DNA from: Gnetum montanum
Taxonomy: Eukaryota; Streptophyta; Gnetopsida; Gnetales; Gnetaceae
Reading direction: 5' to 3'
Assembly: GCA_015680685.1 (NCBI GenBank)
Contig: MNCI01003607.1
Coordinates: 125,116-189,115, forward strand
DNA: 64,000 nucleotides
The notes beneath the pieces are model-generated. The model ran no database searches. It had not been told where the DNA came from and worked only from the letters and a program-made list of their open reading frames with translations. Shown piece after piece: positions 44,924 through 57,079 of this stretch. Made by a program: the position numbers and the translations under genes. How positions within the stretch are numbered: the stretch's first letter is position 1; the number at the start of each line of letters is the position of its first letter.

Positions 44924-46639
44924 GACATCATCAATAGATCATTTTCTCAATCTCTAAATGAAGAGAAAGCTCTCTAGAAATAGCATTTATTTCTATGATT
45001 TGCTTCCCTAGACATTATGATCTAAATGCACTTATTAGTTCTTTAGAATTCTTTGATTTTCCTTTTGCTCATCCTACTAGTACATTGTATTTCTTTCATG
45101 ATGTTCTCCTAACATATGAAGAATCTTATTGGATTTGGATTAATGTAGATATCTAATTAAATCCTTTATATCTTTATGCTTTGGTAATTTTCAATCTACA
45201 ATAGTTCTTGTAAATTTAACTGTATGTATAGTTCTATAGTTTGGCCATATAAATTAGCTAAATATTAATATTTAGTGTCCTTCTTAGTAAAATCAATATT
45301 CTAGAATCAACTACATTCAAATTTGTGTCTCTTAGTACTTCATCTCTAAGTTTTTATTGATTTTGAAATTGGCCACACACACAAAATTTAATGTTAGAAT
45401 CTCTAATTAACTCCTTAGTACCTTGTTTCATTTAAGATAATCCACAATAAAGCTATTGTTATTCAATTTGATTTTTACGTTAGGCTAAAAATAACATTTG
45501 TATGTCATCCCAACCTATGATGCAATTATTTGGCAAATTAGGATATTTTGACATCTTGTTCCTAGATGTCATGAAAAATATCAATTATATGTAATAGTCA
45601 ACATTATGCATCATGAATGTGATAGAGAAAATGCAAAAGAAAATAAAAAGAAAACTTTATTAATATAAAAATAATGTATCTAGATCATGCTTTGAGGATC
45701 TATTGGGGTTATCTTCCATTAGCATCTATCCCTTAAAGGTAATTCAATACTACCATTATGGTTACACCTCTACCTAGCCAGAAGGAATGGCTAATTACCT
45801 TCTTATCTTGCTTTATTTTATACCTATTATTCATCTTTACTAGCTCTACAACTCCATGCTTACATGACCTCTAATTCTTAGGTATAAATACCTGGGGTTT
45901 ATATCTATATCATTTGTTAAAAAGTGACACTATCTTTGTTATAGAATGACTTCATTTGAGAATGAGGACGTAACAAATACCATATCTGAGTCATGTCCCT
46001 AAGATTCCCTATAAATAATCTACAAATTTTATCCTGATGCTAAATGTTTGCATGAACTAAAAATAATTCAAACAAATGAAAATATTCCTATGCTAAATAA
46101 GCTTTTCTAGGTACATAAGGTTTAGGTAAATATTTATAAGTGGCTTTTGGAATATCATGATATGCATTAAAATGTAATAGACTTGGAAGTTAAAAAGGAT
46201 TGCTAAGGGGTAAACTATCTATTATACAAATTCTTGGGATTTTCTATTAAAAATATATGAATGAAATAATTTTTTAATTTGATTTTCTAATCTTGAGGAA
46301 GATTATCCTAGATATTAATGATGACCTTCTTGTTCTTCTTATCTTAACCCCACTAATGGTACCTTGATCAACTATCTTAATTTCCTCCTCTTTAGAGGAT
46401 ATTTCTTCTTTAATTCTAAATAAATTATCATGGCTTTTGAAATCTTCCTACTTATGTGGTGTTTCATTCATGATGTAAATTGACTATTACATTTTCAAAA
46501 GAAAATCCTCCCTCTAGCACCAAAACTATTAACATCAGGGTTACAATTATCCTATGCAAATGAGTGTAAACTTATTTTAGATGGTTTTTGATATCTAGCT
46601 CCACCACAAGATGAATACCTTTAAATAACTAAAGTTATT
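44924..46639. other. AT-rich region, no gene recognised
   Basis: No convincing domain on either strand. It is the right flank of A2 and the left side of the T3 region. It may contain an old LTR or other decayed element; I cannot define one. Confidence 0.4.
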
Positions 46640-46991
46640 TTGTTAGAGCTATGTAGCGACCAAAAATGTTAGTAGCTGGAACATTGAGGGGTCCATGGGT
46701 GCATAGTCCTAACCCCAATTATGCATGAGGGCCTACTAGAGGTGGAGGCAGGGTGCCTTGAATGGTCTTGTCAATCAAATGAGGACTTACAAAATGTGAT
46801 ATAAAATGATGCTAAGTGTTCACATGGTGTCAATAGTGTTAGTGGTGTCAATGGGAGTGTGTAGTTAAGGATTTTGATGAGAAACAAAGGTGTCAATGTG
46901 CTGGGACCATTACCCAAGCACAATTATGAATTGAAATGGTAGAAAATGGGAGTAAAATGCTAAAAAATTCAAGTAAAAATGCTAAACATTC

Positions 46992-47011
46992 AAAGAAAGA
47001 AAGAAAGAAAG
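46992..47011 (+). repeat. Short (AAAG)n microsatellite
   Basis: Five tandem copies of AAAG-type units in T3's non-coding part. Confidence 0.8.
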
Positions 47012-47549
47012 AATGGAACACCACCCCAAATGGGGTTGAACATAGTTAACTCTAGAAGGGGTGAGAAGGTACATGGTGTACAATAGGCATAGTGGATAGT
47101 GTAGTCATAGTCTCAGGGGTGTTTGGCCACAAGACTGACTTTCTGCCATGGTGTCTATGCCTATTGAGTTGGCCACTATGGTGTGCAATGGTCTACGATG
47201 TCATGCGATGAGATACGGTGGTAGCCTTTCTTTAGTTCACTAGTGTGCCTTTGAATTTGCTAACTTGCATGATTTTCAAATTTTCCAACCTACTTCAAAT
47301 TTTCTAGCCCCTAAATGGTTGAGGGTGGGGATATTTATAGGGTTAGGTCTTGCATGAAATGTGGAGAGATTGCCATGTGGAAGAGGGGACGATTGAAACT
47401 ATGCTATCATCCAACTATGCTTTCCACTAATGGTAGTGGTGTTATGATTTTCTCTATTCTATCAAACTCTATGAAACTATGACTATGTTGTTGATTACAT
47501 GTTCATGTGCCAAGAGAATTGCAATGTACCTGAAAAAATGCAACTTTGG

Positions 47550-48125
47550 AGACTACGCTTTCCACTATCTTGTGTAGGGTCGAGCATAGTTACAGTTTGG
47601 GGATAAAATGGTGATGCATTTTTCTAACTATGCTTGTTAGAGGTGAGTTGGAGTTGAGCTAAATATTGGTGCTACATTGTGAAGGCCTTTGGAGGCTGTT
47701 CTAGTTAACTACACTCGACTATGCTTTGGGCTAGTGGAGAGTGTAATCTCAGTACTTAGAAAAATCTGCAAAAACTATGCCTTCATGCTGACTACGCTTG
47801 ACTACGCTATAGGGTAGTGGAGAGCATAGTCTTGGCAATTAGAAAAATCTATAGCAACTAGCTTAACACTTAGAAAAATTTGCAAAACTAACCTTTGTGT
47901 TGACTACACTTGACTATGCTTTGGCATAGTGGAGAGTGTAGTCTCAGCACTTAGAGAAATTCACAAATTTTGGCTTCGCGATGACACTTAAAAAATTGCA
48001 CAATTAGCTTTTGTGTTGACTATGCTCTCTACTAGTTGACTATGCTATAGGGTAGTAGAGAGCGTAGTCCCAACACTTAGAAAAATTTACAGAAAGTAGC
48101 CTCATGCTGACATTTAGTTAATTTG
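47550..48125. repeat. Tandem hairpin-forming repeats, about 100-130 bp unit
   Basis: Clear units at about 47705-48115 each contain GACTA(C/T)GCT, a short loop, then TAGTGGAGAGCGTAGTC or a near variant, followed by TCAGCACTTAGAAAAAT(C/T)TGCAAA. The 9-base arms GACTACGCT and AGCGTAGTC are complementary, so each unit can fold. Weaker copies lie at about 47390-47630 and one at 63765-63825. Confidence 0.75.
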
Positions 48126-48539
48126 TAGTCGAGATGTCATAGTCCAAATTTAGTGGTGTTTCATTAGCCCCTCTTTATCGATGTCTAAAGGAGTGGCCTG
48201 AGAGACATTGACAAAGAACAACAAAACACCATAGCAGGCTTACACCAACATCACTCTTCAGTACTTGACCATATGTCATTGCATTGTGCTTAAGAGTGCT
48301 ATGGGTAGTGGTACGCTAGGAGTAAAACATGTAGGTAATTTGTAGGGGATAAAAGGGGAGATGAGGTATGAATAGGGTGTCATAAGGTACAATGCATAGT
48401 TTTCATGGCTAATAATGATCATGGTGCCAAAGTGGCTTGCCTTTGAAAATGTTGACCTCTTGTTGGAGTGCTCATGAAAGAGTTAGTGTGGATTTAAAGC
48501 TAGATCAGTCATGAAATTATAGCACTTTTGATTTTCTTG

Positions 48540-48615
48540 GGAACATGTTTTTCTCCCTTTATCTTTTTTTTTATTTTTTCTTTTCTCTTGTCTTTTTTTT
48601 TCTTTTTTGTTGCGA
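48540..48615 (-). promoter_or_regulatory. Long purine-rich tract on the minus strand, possible T3 polypurine tract
   Basis: The plus strand is almost pure T/C (TTTTTTTTTATTTTTTCTTTTC and similar), so the minus strand is a long A/G run. In T3's orientation it lies downstream of integrase, where a polypurine tract before a 3' LTR would be. I could not find a matching LTR start. The Lys/Arg-rich frame 48483-48731 is translation of this tract. Confidence 0.35.
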
Positions 48616-49480
48616 GATGAACCTGCTTTGGGTTCTACACATTGGTAAATGCTAACTGTAGGGTGCTTTCCATTAAGTGGACTATGTGCTACTAGATGGA
48701 CTTTGTTGTGATGCTTGTGAAACCACATCACATTTGTAGGACAAGTGTTTTCTCCCTAAGATAACTTGTGTTACATCCACCTAGGCTTTGACTAGCCAAC
48801 AGAGGCTCCCCATGGGACAACTTGTGTTACGTCCACCTTGGGTTCTATGATTTGACTTGAAGAGGATGCCATGTAGTTATAGCACATGAGCATCAAGGGA
48901 TTACAATATTTCCTATGTAGGGAATGAGAGAACACTGGAATGTAGGAGTAGATATGGGTAGGTTATAATGGGATAGGAGGGAATGTGCACTCTTGAGGTG
49001 CTTAGCTAGTCTATTCGTGCACATTTGAGCACTGTGGCAACTTGCTACTATGATGAGATGCATCTCTAAATGACAACCTAGGGCTTCATCCTACAAACAC
49101 AACTTAGAGAAGACAAGAAAATCACACAAGAAAAAATATAAATAAATGTCAGGAGCAAAGATGCTTCTAGTGCTCCAAAGGCTATACTAGTTGCAAGTGC
49201 TTAGATAGCTAGAAAATGCCAGGGGACGATGTTGCTACAAATGCTCCAAAGGCTTCACTAGTGGCAATAGCTCAAAAAATCAAAAAAATGCAAGGGGGGC
49301 AAAGATGCTGAAAGTGCTCTAAAGGCTACACCCATTGCAAGCACTCTATTCTAGTATTGTAGTATCCCCACCTCCATGGTGTAGAAAAGAGTTTTGGGAG
49401 GGGGGTGGTAGGGCATGAGGAAGGGAGTTAGAGTTATACTTGCTAGCTTGCTTCCAGAATTATGCATGGCTAACCGCAAA
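48616..49480. other. T3 non-coding region with scattered short repeats
   Basis: Contains GACAACTTGTGTTACGTCCACCT-like words twice (near 48764 and 48817), and a loosely repeated block with CAAAGATGCT, AGTGCTC(C/T)AAAGGCT and AGTTGCAAG at about 49150, 49220 and 49300. No coding function is seen. Confidence 0.5.
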
Positions 49481-49489
49481 CCCAATTTA

Positions 49490-49800
49490 AGGTCTTGGTA
49501 GATCGTGGATTTACTAGTTTAAGGTGCTAGCAAACCATGATGTGCTAGTTTATAGTCCCAGTGGACTACTGTGTGCTAGTTTAGCATCATAGCAGATGTG
49601 TGTTGTGCTAGTTTAGCATCATGGCAGACATGTTGTGCCAGTTTAGCATCATAGTGGATAAGTTGTTGTACTAGTTTAACATCGTGACCCAAGGATGAGC
49701 TATGCTAGTTTAGCATCATGGTAGATGGGTTGTGTGTATGTGCCAGTTTAATATTGTGGTAGACACATGTTGCACCAATTTAATGTCATAGAAGATGACT
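49490..49800. repeat. Minisatellite with GTGCTAGTTTAGCATCATGG unit
   Basis: About eight to ten variants of a unit of roughly 35-45 bases: (T)GTGCTAGTTTAGCATCAT(A/G)GCAGA plus a short variable tail. Variants read GCCAGTTTAGCATCAT, ACTAGTTTAACATCGTG and CCAATTTAATGTCAT. The gradual drift along the array suggests an old local expansion. A diverged single copy may be present near 63600-63650. Confidence 0.8.
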
Positions 49801-49801
49801 G

Positions 49802-49898
49802 GCAATGCTGCATGCTAGGCATAGTACGACTTCAGGTATAGTACCTCATTTTATCGATGTGCAATGCTGCATGCTAGGCATAGTACGACTTCAGGTAT
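49802..49898. repeat. Exact 38-bp direct duplication
   Basis: 49802-49839 and 49861-49898 are identical, beginning GCAATGCTGCATGCTAGGC and ending TTCAGGTAT, with a 21-base spacer. An exact repeat in such a decayed setting means a recent duplication or an assembly artefact. Confidence 0.9.
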
Positions 49899-49904
49899 GA
49901 ATAG

Positions 49905-50930
49905 TTCACTGGATTGGCAAACTCATTTTCATCTTAACTAGCAAGCTTAAATGCTCCATTTTCATAAGCCTTAGTGACCAAGAAAGGCCCTTCCTAGTTG
50001 GCTAAGAATTTTTCTATGGGTTCGTGAATGGCCTTGAGGACTAGGTCCCCTCTCTTCATCGAGCGCTAATGCTAGTTGTAACAGTGATTTTGCCTTTGCT
50101 TTTCTTGGTACCATTCAATGTGATCAAGCATTTGCATGTGCTCCTCCTTTATTGAGTCAAGGTCTATGGTTATCAACTCATTATTTTGAGCTTTGTCAAT
50201 GAAGTTCAAGAGGATCACCTGGAGTGATGAAACCTATAATTCAAGTGGAAAAATTGCTTCAGACCTTTAAACAAGGCTATAAGGTGTCATACCTATTATT
50301 TTTTGGTTTGTTGTGTGGTAGGCCTAGAGTATATAGACTAGTTTCTCATGCCATTATCGTTTGCTTTCACTTATCATCTTCTTGAGAGGATTGATGATGA
50401 CTTTGTTAGTGGCCTCCACTTGGCCATTTGGCTAAAGGTAGTATGGTGACGAAAAGGAATGTTTGATACCAAAGCGCTCATAAAAGTCTTTAGTTTTGGC
50501 ACTACTAAATTGTGGCCCATTGTCTATTACTATGATCATGGGTAAGCCAAAACAAGTTATTATGTTATCTAGCACGAATTTGCAAGCTTGTTGTGATGTT
50601 ATCTTCCTAAGGGGAATAGCCTCAACCCACTTGGTGAAATACTTAGTTGTTAGTATTATGAAGTTATGCCCTATGGAGGACTTAGGTGTTATGGGTCTGA
50701 TGATGTCCAACCCCCAATGTTGGAATAAACATGTGATTAGCATTGTGTGCAATTCAGTTGGTGGCACATGCATTAGGTTTCCATGCCGTTAACAAATGTT
50801 GCATGTTTTGACCTTTGAGACACAATCACACTCCATGTAAGGCCAATAGTAGCCTAACTACTTGATTTTTTTTTTGCCATTTAGTGCTATGTGGCCTCCA
50901 TATAGGCCTCATTTGCACTTCATTGTTACT
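49905..50930 (-). pseudogene. T3 integrase
   Basis: Zinc-binding part near 50780-50920 (YGGHIALNGKK, YYWPYMECDC, CNICQRHG). Core 50432-50730: WGLDIIRPITPKSSIGHNFI, then the KYFTKWVEAIPL block and GLPMIIVIDNGPQFSS with the second catalytic Asp intact. The C-terminal part near 49950-50050 has GDLVLKAIHEPIEKFLAN and EGPFLVTKAYENGAFKLA. The pattern matches Tat-lineage integrases. Stops occur in the zinc and C-terminal parts; the core is open. Confidence 0.85.
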
Positions 50931-50999
50931 TACACAAGTTATTAATATTCCATTGTAGGATCTACAATATAATGTGTTATCACCCATGATGATGTACTA

Positions 51000-51690
51000 C
51001 TATAAACATTTGCATACTGCATCTTTTTTAGTAGTAGTTAGATGTTGTGGAGGCTCACCTTGTAAAAGGTATGCCTTAATGTCATCATACCACTCTCCTA
51101 CATGGGTTGTGCTTATTGTGGCTATGGATGCAATGTTGGTGATTTGCATGATAGGCATAGTACAATTTGCCATTGAGGTGGGAAATGTGTAGAACATGTC
51201 AAGTGTGATGCTTAGGGCTAATGTTGCTAGTGCATCAGCTATGGAATTTTCATTTAAAAGAATATGTTGGACATCAATAGTTGCAAAGTGTTGAAGCAAG
51301 TGCTTTGCTAGGTCACAGTAAGGTTGTAAATGTTGGGTCTTATAGATGTGAACCTATGTCACCTGGTTTATCACTAATTATGAGTTGCCTCAAATTGCTA
51401 TGTGTTGGATCCCTAGGTCACATGCTACAATGATATCCCAGAGGAGACCTTCATATTCTGCCACATTGTTAGTGCAAGTGAATGCAAAATGATATGTGAA
51501 GGATTAGATCTCCTAAAGGGAAATGTGATAATGGTAGAAACACTACCCCCTTGGAAGGTTGAAGCTTCATCAAAATGCAAGAGTGCCTCATAGTTTTTAG
51601 GCACTTGGCTAATGTTGTTAACATGCTCATCAAGGAATTGCAGATCTATGGTTTCTTGATCATTTATGAGTGAAGTCATTAGTCATGTGG
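51000..51690 (-). pseudogene. T3 second (archaeal-type) RNase H
   Basis: Opens with the ALLHFDEAS block (51550-51590), where related domains have FDGA. The middle has LVINQVT-like wording near 51370. It closes with HILLNENSIADALATLALSI near 51200-51260. This extra RNase H after the usual one is the hallmark of Tat-lineage elements. Stops near 51425 and elsewhere. Confidence 0.78.
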
Positions 51691-52544
51691 CTATAGCTTA
51701 ACCTTTGGTTGAGGCTTGTGCAATGTAGTGTAGGTCAAACTCCATTGTTATTGTTTTCCATCATGCAATGTAACTACTTTCGTAGATGTTCATTGTCATT
51801 ACTTAGAGTACATTATGTTTGCAAATGATATTAACTTGACTGCAGAAAAGGTAATGCCTCCACTTCTTTAGTGAGAAGACCAAGGCAAGGCAATGCTTTT
51901 CTACATCATTGTATCTCACTTCATGGGCTACTAATGCATAACTCAAGTAGTAAATTGATACCTCTATGCCATCATCTCACTTAGTGGCAAGGTAGATATT
52001 AAAATGTTTATCTCCTTATAGAGGGTAAACCGTAGGAAGTTGTGCTAGCTCTTGCTTAAGGTTGTTAAATGCTCGTTGGCATTGGGCTATACACTTGAAG
52101 TGGGCTCCTTTCTTGAACAGATGTTGCATTAGTTGTAACCTATTGGTTAACCAGGCGATAAACTTGCGTATAAACTACAACCTACCTTGCAACCCTCATA
52201 GCTCCTTAAGGTTGGCCAAGGGTGCTAAGTTGGTTATGGCCTTAACCTTGTTGGGGTCTACACATATTCCTACTTTGAATACTACAAAACTAAGCATCTA
52301 GCCTATCTTGACGCCAAAAACACACTTCTTGAGGTTTAACCTAAGATCGTGTTTTAAGCAACATTTAAGCACTATGTCTAGATCATTTGCATGGTTGTGA
52401 GGAATTTTGGACTTAACAACAATATCATTGATGTAGTCATTGAGCAAGCTTAGCATGTAATTGCTAAAGATATATGTCATTGTGCATTGATACATTGCTC
52501 CTACATTCTTGAGTTCAAAAGGCATCATGGTATAACAAAATGTA
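51691..52544 (-). pseudogene. T3 reverse transcriptase (3' part) and first RNase H
   Basis: Resumes the RT exactly after A4: FCYTMMPFELKNVGAMYQCT at about 52480-52540. The YxDD box reads YIND near 52430. NLKKCVFGVKIG, GICVDPNKVKAI and LRGLQGRL follow. RNase H: FNIYLATK, YYLSYALVAHEVRYNDVEKH and CLALVFSLKKWRHYLF (about 51850-51960). Reading continues directly from FMIPLGT at 62695, which proves that A4 split one gene. Confidence 0.87.
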
Positions 52545-53369
52545 TTGGATCCTTGATATCGGATCCTCGATATTGGATACACGATATCAGAGATGCTAAA
52601 GCGATATCAGACATGTGATGCTAGAACTTGTCTCATTGCCTATAAATAAGAGACAGGGGCACTTGGTTTGGCATTATTTTTTAGTCCCTTAGTTGAATTC
52701 TTGTAGTTTTTCTATTCCAAAGTTACAATTATTTTTGAGTGCCCATAGTAGGAGTCATAAAGTGAATAGATCTTTATTCAAGCATTGTGTACTTGAGCAC
52801 ACCTTATCTTCAGAAATAAAGATGAACTTTGTGATAAATTTTGCAACATTTAAAATAGCTTAATTATTTCATTTCATGTTATTTACTATTATTTGATGCT
52901 TTTAACAGTTACGTAATTTTATTTCATAGAATTATTAATTGTCAATTACCAATGAATTAGCACACTCAAGATGACCACTTCGAGCATACGTGGAACACTT
53001 GGTAACCTAGTAATGACTTGCTTTTGGTAATCCCAGTAGTTTAGGATGTGTCTAGAAAGTGGGAAGGGATGTTGGTGTTAGGACTAGTTATAGAATAGTT
53101 AATTAGTTAAATCAAATTATCTAGTAAATTACCTCATTTATCTCTTTTAAGCATCAAGAACAAAAAACATAAAATAATAAAAATCACATACCTCAAGTTT
53201 ACTTAACCATACAATTGTGCTTTACAAGTAAGCTTGGGAAGACAATGATTGCATAACTCATCCTTGTTCTACATAAGTGCATAAGCACTTAATCCTTGAA
53301 GTTTGACTGAATCACATGTGAATGTTGGTATTCATATGATTGGGCATAGGGATACCTCGTTGCTCATCA
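52545..53369 (+). mobile_element. A4 5' LTR (first bases deleted)
   Basis: 825 bases. It begins at TTGGATCC, which matches base 16 or so of the 3' LTR; TGATGAG is lost. It ends GCTCATCA. It carries decayed GATATC repeats (52558-52612), TATAAATAAGAG near 52643, an AATAAAGATGAACTTTG block near 52818 and the conserved end block. Confidence 0.9.
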
Positions 53370-53388
53370 TTATGTTGTTACCGAGGAT
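53370..53388 (+). promoter_or_regulatory. A4 primer-binding site remnant
   Basis: TTATGTTGTTACCGAGGAT follows the LTR. It looks like a decayed form of TGGCGCCGTTGCCGGGGA with one base missing and several transitions. Confidence 0.55.
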
Positions 53389-53499
53389 TTTGTTGTTTGT
53401 GTGCTGATTAGAACTTAGGAAATCCTTCCATCGTTGGAATGTATCCTTAGAGTAAATATCTTACAATCACTGGAAAAGGATATCGCACACTGAATAATC

Positions 53500-55960
53500 A
53501 ATCATCTCTCCTTCTTCTTATGAGAGTGCTTCATTGACTAGGTCCGACACCATGAACAATCGAAGGTGAGGTGCACATGATGATCTGCTAGTACCCCAAT
53601 AGTTTTGCATGGTATATGCTCATCCTAATGAGTATGTACCAAATTTTACCTTTATCCTCCACCAAGATGAATAGCTACAATGGTGTGATTTAGAAGGTAA
53701 CATAGTGTTACCTCCTGATCGCTTGATCTTAATCATGCTTCTTCATGCTCTCACACGAATTAGTATGCAACACTTACAATCAAAGTATGTTGTGCATGAG
53801 CAAGATTTGAGAGATTATTGACCCATGAAGGTACAACACCAGAGAGATCTACAATAGGAGAGACATTACAAATCCGTGAAGGGGAAGTGGTCTCAGGATG
53901 TCCCATATGTCCTAAGTGAAAACGAGGGTGGTGAACCTATCTCAGGAGGTTTTCCACAAAACGATGTTCCTCTTATTGACTTCGGTCAAGGAGTTTTGTA
54001 TTAGAATCTTCACTCAACTATTCATAGCCCAGTTTCTAGTACCAATGGACACAAAGGGTCCAAAAAAGGAACACAAACACATGACAACAATGGACATTCC
54101 GATTGTAACCGTGACCGAGGCCACGACCACCAAAGAGAAGGTGACATGCACTGCCATGGTGACGGTCCCCCTTCCTCTTCACCTCCATCATCTTCTTCTC
54201 CCTCTCCTTTGGGATCTTAATGCAATCGCAAAAGGAAAGATCAGAGGAAAATGGTAAGCAAAATAGAAATCACTAACCATCGCAAAAGGAAAGATCATGA
54301 GGAAAATGGTAAGCAAAATAGAAATCACTGACCAAATAGTCAAGAAAGGGGATGAGGGCATTCCAGAGAGACACATCACGAAAGAAGGGAGAGTAGAGAA
54401 TAGCATAGGAATCATAGACACCATAGATAGTATGATCATAATGAACCCCTACTCACCACTTGAAGTCTATTAGATATAGCATAGGCCATTAGGATTCCAA
54501 CAAGGCACTAGAAAGACAGTAGGATCAAAATACTAGACATGAATAACATCCCATGATTTGGAGGATACAATGTTGATCCTCAAAATCATTTACAAGAATT
54601 CCACGATGCATGTGCCTTGAAAAATATAGAAAAAAATGGCAAAAGCTAAAGTTATTTCCATGGACATTGATCAAGGAAGCAGAAAGTTGGTATCGGTCCT
54701 TAGAACTAGAATCCATTCGTCGATGGAGAAACATGTTGGAGCTATTCAATGATAAGTATTAGACATACTCTCAAGTGTCCAACCTATGTAAGCAAATCCA
54801 AAGATGAAAACGAGGACACAAACCCTTGGATGATGCCATGGCTTGATACTATTCATTGTTACATCATTGCCCTAGCCATGATTACTCACAAAAGGAACAA
54901 CTACATCATCTTGTAGATGGGCTTAGGTACGAAACGCAAAGAACCCTTGGAACTTATGCCCAAGAAAGGCTATATGAGCTTAGAGCCCATCAAATACAAA
55001 GATTTTTGGAGCAAGTTACCAAGGAGGAAGGCAAGTTGAGAAAAAGAGAAAGTGCGGAGGAGTACAATAGAGATCCTTCCCTTTGAAAGAAGGAAATTAA
55101 TTTTTGTGAAGATGAAGAAGAGTCATCACTTGAAGATATGGTGAATAGAAAGACTTTTCCCATTCAAAAATTTACATCAAAAGTATCAACAAAGGTGGAT
55201 CAAATGTGGAACTCGCTAGATGACAAATTTCAAATTGTCTTAAAAATATTAGAGTATAGAGAACCAAGTAGTGACCGAGAGAGGAGGAAAAAGAAAGAAG
55301 CTGAGTTTACATGTAACAAATGTAAGGGTAAGGTTGCCATCATTGAAGAGGTTGTGGATTTAGACATGGACAATTATGACGGATGTGAAATTTACCAATA
55401 TGACCATCCTAAGGGATGTTGCCTAGTGGTGTCACATCTACAAGAGTTTGGGATGTATGCACTAAACCCACGATTAAATAGATGGCAAACACCCATAAGG
55501 TTACATTATCCTCAAGGTAACCCAAGGCAGTTCCACCAACCCTTAACATATTATCCGAGTGGAGCTCCACCACAACTAAATGAATAGTATCAATGGTGTC
55601 AACACCCAAAATCATGGGGAATGCCACCACCATGTCAACAGTATCCTTACCATCAACCTGACCCATACAGGTATTACGTTCAATAGCTGATCTCTCCACG
55701 TGACTCTACTAGTCACATTGCTCTTCAACCTCACTACCAGGCCTCCAAGTACTATATAAATTCTTCTCCTTGGGTTGATGTTCCACATATGTACTATCCA
55801 TCTCATCTATTTGCATCTCTTCCATCCTCAGCTCCATTACCACCTGCTCTAACTATGCAGGGCAAGCTTCCTACCTAGTTGCAGTAACATAACGCTACAA
55901 GGGTTGTCAATCCTCAACCTATTGTTAGTTTGGATAACTGATCAAAGAAGAGACCTTTCT
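53500..55960 (+). pseudogene. A4 gag
   Basis: The conserved N-terminal block appears as NEYVPNFTFILHQDE near 53625-53680 with LEGNIVLPPDRLI after it. The Retrotrans_gag-like domain lies about 54540-55030 (HLQEFHDACALKNIEK near 54570). KVDQMWNSLDDKFQIVLKIL (55190-55250) and the knuckle CEIYQYDHPKGCCL (55385-55430) follow; the second Cys of the knuckle is Tyr. SHLQEFGMYALNPRLNRW and a proline-rich tail extend to about 55900. The frames shift between blocks. Confidence 0.8.
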
Positions 55961-56049
55961 TTAGACCAAAAGTCTAACCAAGTCCTTACAGTCACAAACG
56001 GCTAATTATGTGAACACCTCATTATCATTTGAATCTTTGGAGCTTCCTT

Positions 56050-56560
56050 CAAACTAAAAAATGCACCCAACACATACTATAATTTTAACCCATGCCATCA
56101 CTAATTGGATTAAAGCTGGCCATCTTCCTAGGAAACTCTCTGATCGTGGAATTCCTCTTATTTATTTGCAAATTACTGAAAATGAGTCTTGTAAAGCTCT
56201 TTTGAATTTAGGTTCTAGTGTTAATTTAATCTCCTAGAAAATGTATAAAGCCTAGAACTTACCTTCATTAAAGAAAAGTAACATTCGTTAGAGTTGGCTG
56301 ACTAGTCCATCACTATTCCATTAGGACTAGTGGAGGACATTGTCACCACTATTTGTGGGTGGTCGAATCCAGCCAATTTCCTAGTGATCCAAATCAACAA
56401 CTGTAAGGGAGACTTCCTAATCATAATGGGAAGATCATGGCTAAGTACAATTGATGCATGCCTAGGAATATGTGATCTTTCCCTAGAGATATCAAAATAA
56501 AAAAATTTTGAAAGATCGAGAAGAAGAAAGTTCCATGCATCGCATACAGTGACACAGGGT
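56050..56560 (+). pseudogene. A4 aspartic protease
   Basis: ILTHAITNWIKAGHLPRKLS leads into KALLNLGSSVNLIS (about 56190-56236), where the catalytic Asp of DLG is Asn. VEDIVTTICGWSNPANFLVI and FLIIMGRSWLS follow to about 56450, with frame interruptions. The Asp change alone would inactivate the enzyme. Confidence 0.75.
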
Positions 56561-57079
56561 GCAACTGCATGTAGAAGTCATGGTTTGTATAATGCTAAAC
56601 ATTACCTGCATGCAACCAGTGTGCACAAGTAACTGATATACAAAGATGTCTATATGCAGTAGCCATAAGATAGAGGCACCCAATGGTTGATAGCTGACCA
56701 AGAGAGTAATTCAACTTTATGCATGGAACTAACTGAGAACTTGACTTATGCCTATATCGATAGCATAGATGCGTTAGAGCAAGTCCACTACCAACTTCCA
56801 AGTACTGACACTGAAAATATCAACTGGGGGAGGTTGGAAATCCTTGATGATTTTAATCAAGAGCCCCTCAAATTAAAACCATTGCCCACTTGTATGGAGT
56901 ATACATTTCTCAAGAATGGAAAACCAATAATCATTAATGCTAAGATCACTCCTCAACAGAAAAGAAAGACTGTTGGAGATGGCAAACAAATAGTTGAAAG
57001 CCTTTGCTTGGTCATATCCCAAATTAACTAAAATAGATCCTAGGATATGCCAACATAGAATCTACACTGATCTCTCTAT
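56561..57079 (+). other. A4 protease-RT linker
   Basis: Frame 56687-57031 encodes a conserved linker with NWGRLEILDDFNQEPLKLKP and TCMEYTFLKNGKPIIINAKI. The same text occurs in A3 (38392-38631: FLQNGKPIIINVSL) and A1 (about 16900-17050). It is part of pol but matches no enzyme domain I know. Confidence 0.65.

Noticed and set aside
46500-46545. TTTTGGTGCTAGAGGGAGG on the minus strand as a possible primer-binding site
   Set aside because: I could not match it to a tRNA end with confidence, and no LTR edge is visible beside it.
48483-48731. Lysine/arginine-rich frame resembling a nucleic-acid-binding tail
   Set aside because: It is translation of a long purine-rich tract; no start context or similarity supports it.
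55409-55806. Minus-strand frames opposite A4 gag
   Set aside because: Shadow frames; the plus strand carries the gag knuckle and tail here.
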